Source of the DNA: Hemibagrus wyckioides
Lineage: Eukaryota > Chordata > Actinopteri > Siluriformes > Bagridae
Reading direction: 5' to 3'
DNA: 64,000 nt
Assembly (NCBI RefSeq): GCF_019097595.1
Contig: NC_080718.1
Span: 13,486,657 to 13,550,656 of the forward strand
Shown here: positions 11,001-21,653 of the stretch, piece by piece
How positions within the stretch are numbered: position 1 is the first letter of the stretch
How the letters are laid out: each line of letters begins with the position of its first letter
Made by a program: the position numbers and the translations under genes
The notes under the pieces: generated by a model
The model's input: only the letters and a program-made list of their open reading frames with translations
Told to the model about the DNA's origin: nothing
The model's database searches: none

Positions 11001-13989
11001 AGACGTAGCAATCTGCTCTCTCAGTTGCCAATATGCTGCATCGGTCATTTGCAGAAACAGAGCCGGCAGTCTATGTCCCCTGCACCATTCGCAGCTGGTG
11101 AGCGCTAATGCCTCAATTCGTACTTTAGAAGGGGGAAAAAAAAGGACACAGGTGGCTTCAAGGCAAAAATAACCTTGGTTAATTTTAAACACGAGGCTAC
11201 CCAAGTAACAGATTTACAAGCATATCAAATTTGATAACGTCATTTTACATCATCAAATATAAGATAATGCAGTTGCTTTTAACCTTAATTGAAGGGCAGA
11301 ACTGATGAGGAGGAAATGTATTCATTAGCAAATGATGCTTAACTGCCTGAGTAGGTAAACCAGTACCATTACACCGGTCATAATGCAGCACTTACCTCCT
11401 TTCATAATCTCAAAATAATCCACTGAAAACTGCAACAGAAACATAGACTAGTTAGTAGTTGGTCTTTTTTTTCCGCACCAAAATACACTATCATATCATG
11501 GGAACACTAGATGTGAGGCAAAATACACCCTAGCTAATATACCAGTCCATTACAGAGCAACACACACACATTAACACATAGAGGAAATTTAGTTTAGCCA
11601 TTCCAGCTGCAAGTCTTTTGTTTTGTTTTGTATTTAGGAGGTGAGAGGAAGCCAAAGGAACCTCACTGATTGTGCACAGAAACTCCAGGATGGTGCTGTG
11701 AGAATTTAGTTAAGCCTTAAATCTGAACAGGCCAAAGACTCACTGTGGCAGACCCTCTGAAAATCATGTTTAGTTTTCCGAGTTTAAGACTTCTGACACT
11801 GAGAGTAAGCTTGCTACACCTTGACATATGTGATGCAAGTAACCGTGTGGCAGAGGCTGGTGCCCTTGCCATACGTTTGTTTGGAAAAAGGTATCCATAC
11901 TGCAAAAAAACACACAAACACACACACGTTCATCACAATACAGGTAACATGACATAAGAATGCAAATGAAATTACCAAAATGATAAACAATAATGACTGT
12001 TGCTTGGACTTAAAGCAACAAATAACGCATCCTAAAACCATTTTGCATCTTTTGTAGTACCTGATTCCTCATACGATACTTCCGTGGAACTCTGAGCAGA
12101 TGCTTTGCATCCAGATATGATGTCAGTTCTTCAGAGTTGGAACTCTTAGGTTTAACAGCTGGGTCTATTTTATAAAAGGTTAGTGTTATTCAGATATTTG
12201 ACACATCCATAGGCTACACTGCCATCCTCACCTACATTACAATCTGTTGATAAGCTAATCAAGACACAGCACAAACACAGTCACGTTTTCCTAACAGTAC
12301 ACTAAAGAACAAGACTTGCAAATCATTCGTCACCCATAACCATTGACAGAAAATAATGTGAACTTCACTATTGTAGCGATATCTCCAGCACATCAGTGGT
12401 CTTGCATGTGCTTTATTTTGCAATACAAATAGAAAAGAATGCTTACAAGATCAACAATGTGTGCATATACACTGATCAGGCATAACATTATGACCACCAA
12501 CAGGTGCCGTGAATAACATTGATCATCTCCATCATGGCATCTGTTAGTGGGTGGGATATATTAGGCAGCAAGTGAACATTTTGTCCTCAAAGTTGATGTG
12601 TTATTAGCAGGAAAAATGGGCAAGCATAAGGATTTGAGCGAGTTTAACCAAGGGCCAAATTGTGATGGCTAGACGACTGGATCAGAGCATCTCCAAAACT
12701 GCAGCTCTTCTGGGGTGTTCCCGGTCTGCAGTGGTCAGTGTCTATCAAAAAAGTGGTCCAAGGAAGAAACAGTGGTGAAGTGGCGACAGGGTCATGGGCG
12801 GCCAAGACACACTGATGCACGTGGGGAGAGAAGGCTGGCCCGTGTGATCCAATCCAACAGGTACTGTTGCTCAAATTGCTGAAGAAGTTGATGCTGGTTC
12901 TGATAGAAAGGGGTCAGAATACACAGTGCTTCACAGTTTATTGCGTATGGGGCTGCATAGCCACAAACCAGTCAGGGTACCCATGCTGACCCCTGTGCAC
13001 CACCGAAAACCCCAACAATGGGCATGTCAGCATCAGAACTGGACCAAGAAGCAATAGAAGATAGCTTGGCCTGATGAATCATGTTTTCTTTTACATCACG
13101 TGGATGGCTGGGTGCACGTGCGTCGCTTGCCGGGGAAACACATGGCACCAGGATGCACTATGGGAAGAAGATAAGCCTGTGGAGGCTGTGTCATGCTTTG
13201 GGTAATGTTCTGCTGGGAAACCTTAGGTCCTGCCATCCATGTGGATGTTACTTTGACACGTACCACCTACCCAAGCATTGTTGCAGACCATGTACACCCT
13301 TTGATGGAAACTGTATTCCCTGATGGCTGTGGACTCTTTCAGCAGGATAATGCGCCGTGTCACAAAGCAAAAATGGTTCAGGAATGGTTTGACGAGCACA
13401 ACAACGAGTTTGAGGTGTTGACTCGGCCTTCAGATTCCCCAGATCTCAATCCAATCGAGCATCTGTGGGAATTGCTTGACAAACAAGTCCGATCCACTAA
13501 GGCCCCACCTCGCAACTTAGAGGACTTAAGGGATCTGCTGCTAACATCTTGGTGACAGATACCACACACACACCTTCAGGGATCTAGTGGAGTCCATGCC
13601 TCGATGGATCAGGGGTATTTTGGCAGCGAAAGGGGGACCAACACAATATTAGGCTGGCGGCCATAATGTTATGCCTGATCATAAGGAACGTAAAAGACAA
13701 CTTACCAACTTTATTCAAGAGTAGTAATTCGTTTGTCTTTGCATTTCCCATCTCATTGCTGCTCATTCTGCAAGGGATAAACCAATGAGAGACTGTTTCT
13801 GTTTCATTTGAAGCAGTTTGTTACACATTAGAAAACACAGCACACAGCCAACCTTTTTGCCTTTTCACTCCTACCAGACGGAAGAGCATGCTGGAAGTGA
13901 CGCCTTTTTAGGACAACAGCTTGTGATGGAGATGTGCACTGGTTAATGGAGGAGGGAAATCTCTTACTTTCCTCCAGATTTTGTGGCAT
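7284..13989 (-). CDS. senp6: Sentrin-specific protease 6 (SUMO chain-editing ULP2-class peptidase)
   Basis: Senp6 trims poly-SUMO2/3 chains in the nucleus. Seventeen exons fit by phase: 14005-13853, 13767-13706, 12164-12061, 11899-11744, 11429-11396, 11122-10970, 10610-10432, 10293-10172, 10097-9981, 9896-9774, 9688-9596, 9514-9333, 8970-8918, 8810-8758, 8615-8547, 7734-7584 and 7421-7284. Starting at the Met at 13989 the model is 641 aa. The C48 catalytic core begins at [11 protein letters not shown]. The triad is His429 (FAHWYLAV), Asp530 (CILIMDSL) and Cys583 ([10 protein letters not shown]), with Gln576/577 in VPQQ before it. The peptide ends [10 protein letters not shown]. Similarity favours SENP6 over SENP7, and adjacent myo6 agrees. 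An in-frame ATG at 14067 is an alternative start if the first intron is not spliced. The human protein is about 1,110 aa, so N-terminus and core insert are much shorter. The first donor (GTTGGC) is weak. Confidence 0.88.
7888..8093. repeat. Inverted pair of LINE-like 3' tails plus (TATC)n
   Basis: The plus strand reads ATTCATCCCAATGGGAAAT near 7896 and its reverse complement, with few mismatches, near 8012 (AAATTTCCCATTGGAATGAA). The arms are about 33 bases with an AT-rich loop of about 80 bases. The outer arm runs into (TATC)n to 8093, and short GATA copies precede the inner one. The AAATTTCCCA...GAATAAAGTATC end resembles 3' tails of fish L2-type LINEs. It lies in a senp6 intron. Confidence 0.6.
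12470..13682 (+). mobile_element. Tc1-like transposon, family A, decayed near full-length copy in senp6 intron
   Basis: The left end CACTGATCAGGCATAACAT is mirrored by ATGTTATGCCTGATC at 13666-13680, giving an element of about 1.2 kb. The sense strand is plus, opposite to senp6. A transposase relic at 13193-13555 carries the DDE-domain hallmarks [10 protein letters not shown] and [15 protein letters not shown]. The helix-turn-helix part at 12600-12860 is in other frames with stops. Frameshifts make it non-autonomous. It sits between senp6 exons 12164-12061 and 13767-13706. Confidence 0.85.
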
Positions 13990-14390
13990 GCTTGCTGAGG
14001 ACTCACTGAAGGACAAAAACACAAACATTTTAACCACACCATGTCTCTCTTCTCTCCTCCACTTCACTTCATGCTGAGATGGAACTTTGAGGTGGAAAGA
14101 AAGGGGAAAAAAGATATCTAGCTTACAGAATGTGAGTAAAGTGATGTGAGGGTTTATTGTCCTAATAAAATGTAATTACATTTCTTATATTTTAATGAAA
14201 AGTAAAGTGGTTTATAAATCCGAAACCCATTAAAGCGCTTCATGAGTTTCAATTTCTAATCCATATCTGAGCTAGTGTATTTCAACTAGCAGTAACTTTG
14301 AAAACAAAAAAAATCACTTTTTTTGTTAGGACAAACCTTTTTAGTCACTGTCCGAGACATCAATTTGGTAAAAAATCTACAAAATCTTAC

Positions 14391-14520
14391 AACGCTACTT
14401 TACCACAGAAAAACAAAACCGACCGTTTGCCAGGCTAACTAGTAAGAATGACTAGTAATCTGTTTGTTGCGCATGCGCACACAATCAGCGCGTTGAGTTT
14501 GTTGCGCATGCGCTAAACGC
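14391..14520 (-). promoter_or_regulatory. senp6: senp6 promoter with twin NRF1-type palindromes and noncoding exon
   Basis: TGCGCATGCGCA at 14468-14479 and TGCGCATGCGCT at 14503-14514 match the NRF1 consensus and are 35 bases apart. A minus-strand donor GTAAGA begins at 14390, so a 5' UTR exon ending at 14391 is likely. The only ATG just downstream of the palindromes meets a stop within a dozen codons, so this exon appears noncoding. It is about 400 bases upstream of the first coding exon. Confidence 0.6.
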
Positions 14521-15313
14521 AATCACTTTAAATTTTAGTCAGTCAGTTTCATTAAGTACTAACGCCTACTGACGTTGTTCGATTCAATAAACTAAAGGAG
14601 TCGACTCTATGATGGCTCTGGCTCTGATTTTGAGTACTGATCATCAGAACAGATTACTAGTCATTTGTTAATTGTTAAAGTCGTATAATATCCCAGTAAA
14701 ATATTTATTATTGTTTGCTTATCGCTTCTTTAACTGGTCACTTGAGTTAAATGGCTTTAACCCAACTATATGGTCTGTTGATATAAGGTTCATGGATAAT
14801 AATAATAATAAAAAAAAAGATCTATCACTTACACATTTCATTGATTTGTTTAATTTTTGGGAGGGTTTTTGGATTCTGTTCGAAAATGAATCTTTGCGAA
14901 CTCACCTTTTCTCCATTAATGATTGCAGATACCACTTTACGCCTGTAGAGGGCAATCATGAGTCATTTTCCAGTCAGTGTGGCGTATTGTTAAAGGGTAT
15001 TGAACTGAGCAGTATACAGTGGCTGATTTTGTGTTTGTTTTTAATATAAATGTGGGGCAATACTTAATATTTTAACCGTGTTTTTGCCCTAATAATGCCA
15101 AAATGCCTTATACAAATCCCTGTTCAGACACAAAGATACAATTGATGTGTCCCAATTCACCTACTTATACTATATACCAAGTGTACTCTTTTTGTAAAGA
15201 AAATGTGCATTACATCTGAGTGTGTATCAAACATTCCTTATTCCTTATTTAAGTTATACTATGTCATTTAATTTACTGTTCCTTTCGTTTTATATTTCCA
15301 CCTCTCTAAAATA
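14521..15313. other. Intergenic stretch right of the senp6 promoter
   Basis: AT-rich sequence. A 125-codon plus-strand frame at 14672-15049 has no recognisable family and no splice or promoter context, so I treat it as chance. I see nothing else here. Confidence 0.4.
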
Positions 15314-16510
15314 CACTATGTTGCCAAAAGTTTTGGGATACCCCTCCAAATCATTGAATTCAGGTGTTCCAATCACGTCCATGGCCACAGGTATATAAAG
15401 TCAATCACCTAGGCATGCAGACTGCTTCTACAAACATTTTTGAAAGAATGGGTCACTCTCAGGAGCTCAGTGAATTCAAGCATGGTACTGTGATAGGTTA
15501 CAACCTGTCTAGTCCATTCGTGAAATTTCCTCACTAGCAACTGGAAACAGCAGTAACTCTGGCACGAAGTGGTAGGCCATGTAAAATCACAGAGCGGGGT
15601 CAGAGCATGCTGAGGCACACAGTGCACAGAAGTCCCCAACTTTCTGCAGAGTAAATATCTACAGAGCACCAAACTTCGTGTAGCCTTCAGATTAGCTCAA
15701 GAACAGTGAGTAGAGAGCTTCATGGAATGGGTCTTCATGGCCGAGCAGCTGCATCCTGGCCCTACTATACATCACCAAGTGCAATGCGAATGCAGTGGTG
15801 TAAAGCACACGGCCACTGGACTGTAGAGCAGTAGAGACGTGTTCTCTCGAGTGACGACTCATGCTTCTCTGTCTGCCAATCTGATGGACTGAGTCTGAGT
15901 TTGGCAGTTGCCAGGAAAACGGTACTTGCCTGACTTCATTTGCCAAGTGTAAAGTTGGGGTGGAGGGGGATTATGGTGTGCGGTAATTTTTCAGGTATTT
16001 GGCTTGGCCTCTTAGTTCCAGTGAAAGCAACTATTACTGCTTCAGCATACCAAGATATTTTGGACAATTTTATGCTCTTAACTTTGTGGGAATAGTTTGG
16101 GGATGACCCCTTCCTGTTCCAACATGACTGCACACCCTTCTACAAAGCAAGGTCCATAAAGACACAGATGAGTGAGTTTGGTGTGGAGGAACTTGCCTGG
16201 CCTGCACAGTCCTGACCTCAACCTGATAGAACTCCTTTGGGATGAATTAGAGCGGAGACTGCGAGCCAGACCTTCTCGTCCAACATCAGTGACTGACCTC
16301 AAAAATGTGCTGCTAGAGGAATGGTCAAAAATTCCCATAAACACACTCCTAAACCTTGTGGAAAGCCTTCCCAAAAGAGAGCTATTAGAGAGCTGTTATA
16401 GCTGCAAAGGGTGTTAAACCCTGCTAAACCCTACAGATTAAGAATGGGATGCCATCAAAGTTCATATGCATGTAAAGGCAGACATCCCAAAACGTTTGGC
16501 AATATAAGTG
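15314..16510 (+). mobile_element. Tc1-like transposon, family B, old full-length copy
   Basis: Left end CACTATGTTGCCAAAAG and right end TTTGGCAATATAAGTG delimit about 1.2 kb. Transposase pieces are in scattered frames: an N-terminal MGHSQELSEF-type start region near 15447, and a C-terminal DDE piece at 16172-16417 with [17 protein letters not shown] and [14 protein letters not shown]. Several frameshifts and stops show it is old compared with the copies at 21.7 and 53.2 kb. It lies in the spacer between mapre3 and senp6. Confidence 0.85.
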
Positions 16511-17313
16511 TACGTCCTATTTAACTATCTGACAAACCTCTTCCTCCCTCCTGCTAGGAGTTGTGGGCAATATTAGCTAAAAGTGTCACTTTGCTACTAA
16601 AATCTACTCAAAATAGTAAGACCATCCGGGTACTTTTTGGAAACTCATTTTAACATATTGAAATGATATTGTAGCATTGTAGCAAAATCATAGACACGTC
16701 TTCTTTTTTTTTAACATCAATGAAAAGCTTGTGAGGAAACACTTCAAATAACTCAAACTGGGAGTAGATACACAGAAAAGTATCTAAATGTAACCCTGTA
16801 CAACTGTGGTGAGCACAAAAGCATCTCAGGATACACAATACATTGAGGGTGGAGGGACAGCAACAGCAGCAGGTTCAACGTCTTCAGCCAAGAACAGAAA
16901 GCCGAGGCTGTGATGGACACATGCTAACCAAAACTGCACAGCTGAACACTGGAAATAAGTGGCCTGGCCTGATCAATCTGACAATTGCATGAATGCATAG
17001 GTATACATGTATTCCAGAAAAAAAAGTACTGTCACTGTATAACGTTATGTACAGTCCATGGTGTTAACCAGCCATCAAAGCTAGTTGCATCAAAGCATAT
17101 GGACTGTGGTTTATGTCCTATAGATGCCATATGTCTTATTTATTAAATGAGTCAGTCTAGACAAATCATATATTGTTATGTATATCAGACGGCATTGTCT
17201 GTGCATGCAAGGAATTCATTCTAATTCTAATTCATTAACAGTACTTAAAACCCAGACCTTTTAGTTATGTAACTGTGTAACAACAGGCTTGGAGACGTAC
17301 ATTTTTACAACTG
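16511..17313. other. Intergenic spacer downstream of mapre3
   Basis: About 800 bases with no recognised gene or repeat family. Confidence 0.4.
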
Positions 17314-17319
17314 TTTATT
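17314..17319 (-). terminator. mapre3: Poly(A) signal candidate for mapre3
   Basis: AATAAA on the minus strand lies 1.25 kb downstream of the mapre3 stop codon. The intervening 17320-18563 has no other gene and would be the 3' UTR. Confidence 0.45.
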
Positions 17320-18563
17320 TACTCAATAAAACGCAAAACCATTTATGCAAACACTATCATGTCCGTTTTAAATGTAGACAAAACAAGTATGAGTGAGACA
17401 GTCTCGATGAAGATGGGTGAGGATTCAGACTGTAAAGGCAGCACAATGCTTCTAGCAAATGGCATTCGGTTCCTTCACATCTGGGCCTTAACTCCTAACA
17501 TAAAATACAGTCACAAAAACACTAGCTCATGCTATTCAATAGCAGAATAAATTAGAAATAAAATAAGATACACAAATGCAGTAAAATTAGCAGCAAAACC
17601 TCAATTAAATGCCATTTGATCAGTAGTGTCACTGTTCTGATTTGATTAGTATCAAATACCACTTTCCGTTCCAACAGTTTGTGCAAGCAGTATCCATTCA
17701 ATCAAACTGAACCAAAGCTTCTTTAAAAAAAATACAAATATATCACTCATTCACTATACATATATAACATTCACATGCTCTCATTAGATATACAGTAACT
17801 AACTAAATGGTACAAGGGCAACCTGTTACATTCATTGAGTTTGGTTTCTTAAATTATTTCTTTTTATTTCTTAAATGTCCCGTTCTTTTTGTTTCTTCTG
17901 TCTTCCTACATTTCCTTTATGGTATCTTTGTAATTGCTTTATCCAAAAAAGACCCCGAATAGCAAATACAAAGGTGGCAGACTGATAGAATTCACAGTAT
18001 ATTTCATAGTTCTTGTGTGCTAGCTTGTCAGTAACAAATATTACTCTTTAGAGTGACATTAATGAACAGAGCAAGTACAGAGCAATGACAAAATATGCAG
18101 GAGATCTAAGGCAAATGACTGCATTCCAGGCAGCATCCTTTTTTTGCATTTCTCTTCAAAAATACTTTCTCATCACATAACATTTACTGTGTTAAGTCCA
18201 TTGTGCTACCCTCAATGTCTGACGCCTTGTTCGTGTTCATTCTCCATGTCGTAATGTAAAACATGCTGAGATGACTAGGATATATCACTGCTGTTGCTAT
18301 TGTCTGGGGGGTGAAGCGGGTAGTACTGGGCCTCTGAGGTGTAGTGCATGAACTGTAGTAGGAGTAGACAAACAGATACTTAGTACATACGGGGCATCCA
18401 TAGATACAGAGGTAATGGAGGAGATACCAACAGCGTGCAATGGGGGAATAATTCCAAAGTGAAGGCAGGAGGAAGGGGGAAAGAGAGGTTAGCAGGGCAG
18501 GAGAACGGGGGCATGGGGAGGGAGAAAGGGAGGGAGAGACGGAACGGGAAAGGAAGGGAGCAC

Positions 18564-21512
18564 TCAGTATTCATCCTGGTCCAAGTGGGCCTGCTCATCT
18601 ATGTCCTCATCTTCTGGTGCTGCAAAGCCTTCCTGCATTCCAAGAAACATGACATTTGTTAGCGTTTGAGCTCGCCTCTCTCGTTTTCCAACCTTACAGT
18701 CACACTAACAAGCAGCAAGTTGCTTGTGTTGCTCATAGTTGGTCTCTTGTGGGCATGTAGCAAACGCTATGGTTGTTCATTGAGGGTGTGAACTTTTATA
18801 GCATTTATACTCTAATGAGAGACAGTAGTAACAATGCAACCAGCTACCTTCACTCAACAGAGGCATTAGCATCTCTGAAATTAGTTCCAAGCTTTAGTTT
18901 TCTTTGTAATGTCTCTAAACACATTTAATGAAAGTCACATATAGCAAGATAAAAATGAAACCAGTTTCTTACATTTTTTATGCATCAGTCTGTAAATGGA
19001 AATCAATTACAGGTAAAAATTACAATTTACTATGGAAAACTAGGGAAATGTCAGACTACACCCAGCACAGGACTGGTCTGAGAAGACTTTCAAGCCATTT
19101 GTTTGGATTTGCTGCTTTACTGAGCCATATACAATTTGCCTGAAATCTGAATTCACACTGTAGCGTTTACTACAATCACAGCTCTGCTGTGTTACGTACA
19201 TTTGTAGAAAATAAACGTTTGTTTTGCCATGCTAGCGTGACCAAATCATTATCCACTCGTTTATCCTTTCTAAAATGCACTGGGGTTGAGAACAGTTAGA
19301 CATACCTCTGTGGCATAAAGGATGTCGATTATCTTTGTGAGGACGGGATTGTTCTCGTTCTCGTGTTCCTGGCAGATCAGCTCGATGTCTCGCAGTTTGC
19401 TGAAGTAGAAATCTCTTTCCTTCTCAAGACCATCTACAGTTAACTTCAGTTCCATTAACTTTGCAAAGGGAATAGTAAAAAAACAGGGGAAGGACGACTT
19501 CTGTTATGACTGAGAGAGGGCATGCAGAGGTAGCTCTATTCTGAGGAATATAGGTCATTACAAACAGGCCAAACAGTTCAGGTCTGAAATTATAACGAGA
19601 ATACTGTACGTACTCTATTGGATGTATTGTAATCATTAGCTACACTATAGAAAGAGTTAACTCATCCATACAAGCAGTAGGCTGAGATGAACAGACAAAG
19701 TATCAGTAATAAAGGTAGATGTGTGATTGTATAGAAAAACAAACAAACAAAAAAAACATTATACATCACCCAACTCACGTGAAACACTGGAAGGCAGATT
19801 AAGATGTCCTTACCCTCCCAGTGACTCTACCTGTTGATTAAGCTCCATGATCTCAGCATCGCCACCTCCGTTCCGAGCGAGACTGGGGTTCTTCCTGATA
19901 GTAGTGTTCAACGCCCTCTGTGGCGTGGGCATGTTTTTGGGTACTGTCGGCGATGTTCTCTGTGGCCCTGAAATTAAAACAACTTCAGTGTTAAGCCATA
20001 GTCTTATCACCACCTAGCTACACAAAGATAAAAACATGTTTCATGCAGTAAGCTGATGTACTTTAAATAAGCAGAAGTAGCAATGTTCCATGAGGTGCTA
20101 CGGCTAAATCTGGTGTTTAAAGCCTTTAAGATCAGCCTTCTAGTCTGCAGCCATTGCATGGACATTTAGTTAATTCTGCGACATTGGTTAAACTTGAATG
20201 GGAACAGAAACTCTGGAAAACCATTATCTTTTTAGTGCATGTTTAACCAAAGTCACATCCGTATAAACAGATGTTATTAGAGAGTGAATTGTGGACACAC
20301 TTCCAGTCCAGCCCAATGACATCACAGCAAAAGTCAACTGTTAACCATTTTTAATTTGCAAGTTACTTTTTATATTTCTTGTCTTATTGTTGACTTCAAA
20401 ATAGCATAAAATAACGAAAAATATATCTGGATTAATTATATTTTCTTCCCGACATCAAAAGATTGTATTTTTTTGGAATCGGGAAACAAAGACTGAATGA
20501 AAAACACGAAAATCCTTGCCATGCATGAGAATCATTCGAGTTCAGGACATTATTTTAACCATTAGCTCAAGTCATCACTGTGAAACTTTGGTTGTTAGTC
20601 ACATGTTTGCACTGAGAGTTTCCTCAATGGCACTGAGCTGAATATTTCACCACAAGATGTGATTTCACACTTGTTCACATTTATGGAAGCTTGAGCATGG
20701 AGCGATCATTCCCAAGACCGTGCACAAACCGGCCACTTGCAGGGTAGAAGCTCAGCAATGGATGCAGCAGAGGTGCAGTAGAATCATGGGGTTACCTGGA
20801 CCAGTTCTCTTGGGTTTGTGGGAAAAGTGTTCACCTGGATTCAGGGGTGGAGCGATGTCTTGACCCTGTCTAGCTTGAAGAGGATCGTACTCTTTTCCAT
20901 CATAGTTGGCATCAAAGAATTTCTTGAACCACTGGACGAATTCAAAGTTGTCTTGGAACTTCCCCTTTACAAGCTTTTCCACTGGGATTATCTGATCAGG
21001 TAATAAATAAGAAAAATAATTACAATCAGGCATTCAGGTCATTTTGAAAATCATATAATCCTAAAGACAATCACTGCCTGAGAACTGATAATAAAATATA
21101 CATATATATAGCATAACATTATGACCACCTGCCTAATATTGTGTTGGTCCTGACCTGTCATGCACTCTGTATTCTGACACCTTTCTATCAGAACCAGCAT
21201 TAACTTCTTAATTTGAGAAGTAATTTGAGCAACAGTAGCTCAACTGTTGGATCGGATCACACGGGCCAGCCTTCGCTCCCCACGTGCATCAATGAGCCTT
21301 GGTCGCCCATGACCCTGTCGCCGGTTCACGACTACAGACCGGGAACACCCCTCAAGAGCTGCAGTTTTGGAGATGCTCTGATCCAGTCATCTAGCCATCA
21401 CAATTTGTTCCTTGTCAAACTCACTCAGATCCTTACACTTGTCCATTTTTCCTGCTTCTAACACATCAACTTTAAGGACAAAATGTTCACTTGCTGCCTA
21501 ATATATCTATCA

Positions 21513-21588
<76 letters not shown>

Positions 21589-21589
21589 T

Positions 21590-21653
<64 letters not shown>

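Noticed and set aside
14672..15049. 125-codon plus-strand frame
   Set aside because: No recognisable motif, and its product is rich in residues expected from random AT-rich sequence (Leu, Phe, Asn, Ile).
19810..19830. Alternative donor after mapre3 exon 4 giving NQQVESLGG
   Set aside because: It would leave phase 2 before an exon that begins in phase 0 and breaks the conserved [19 protein letters not shown] run.
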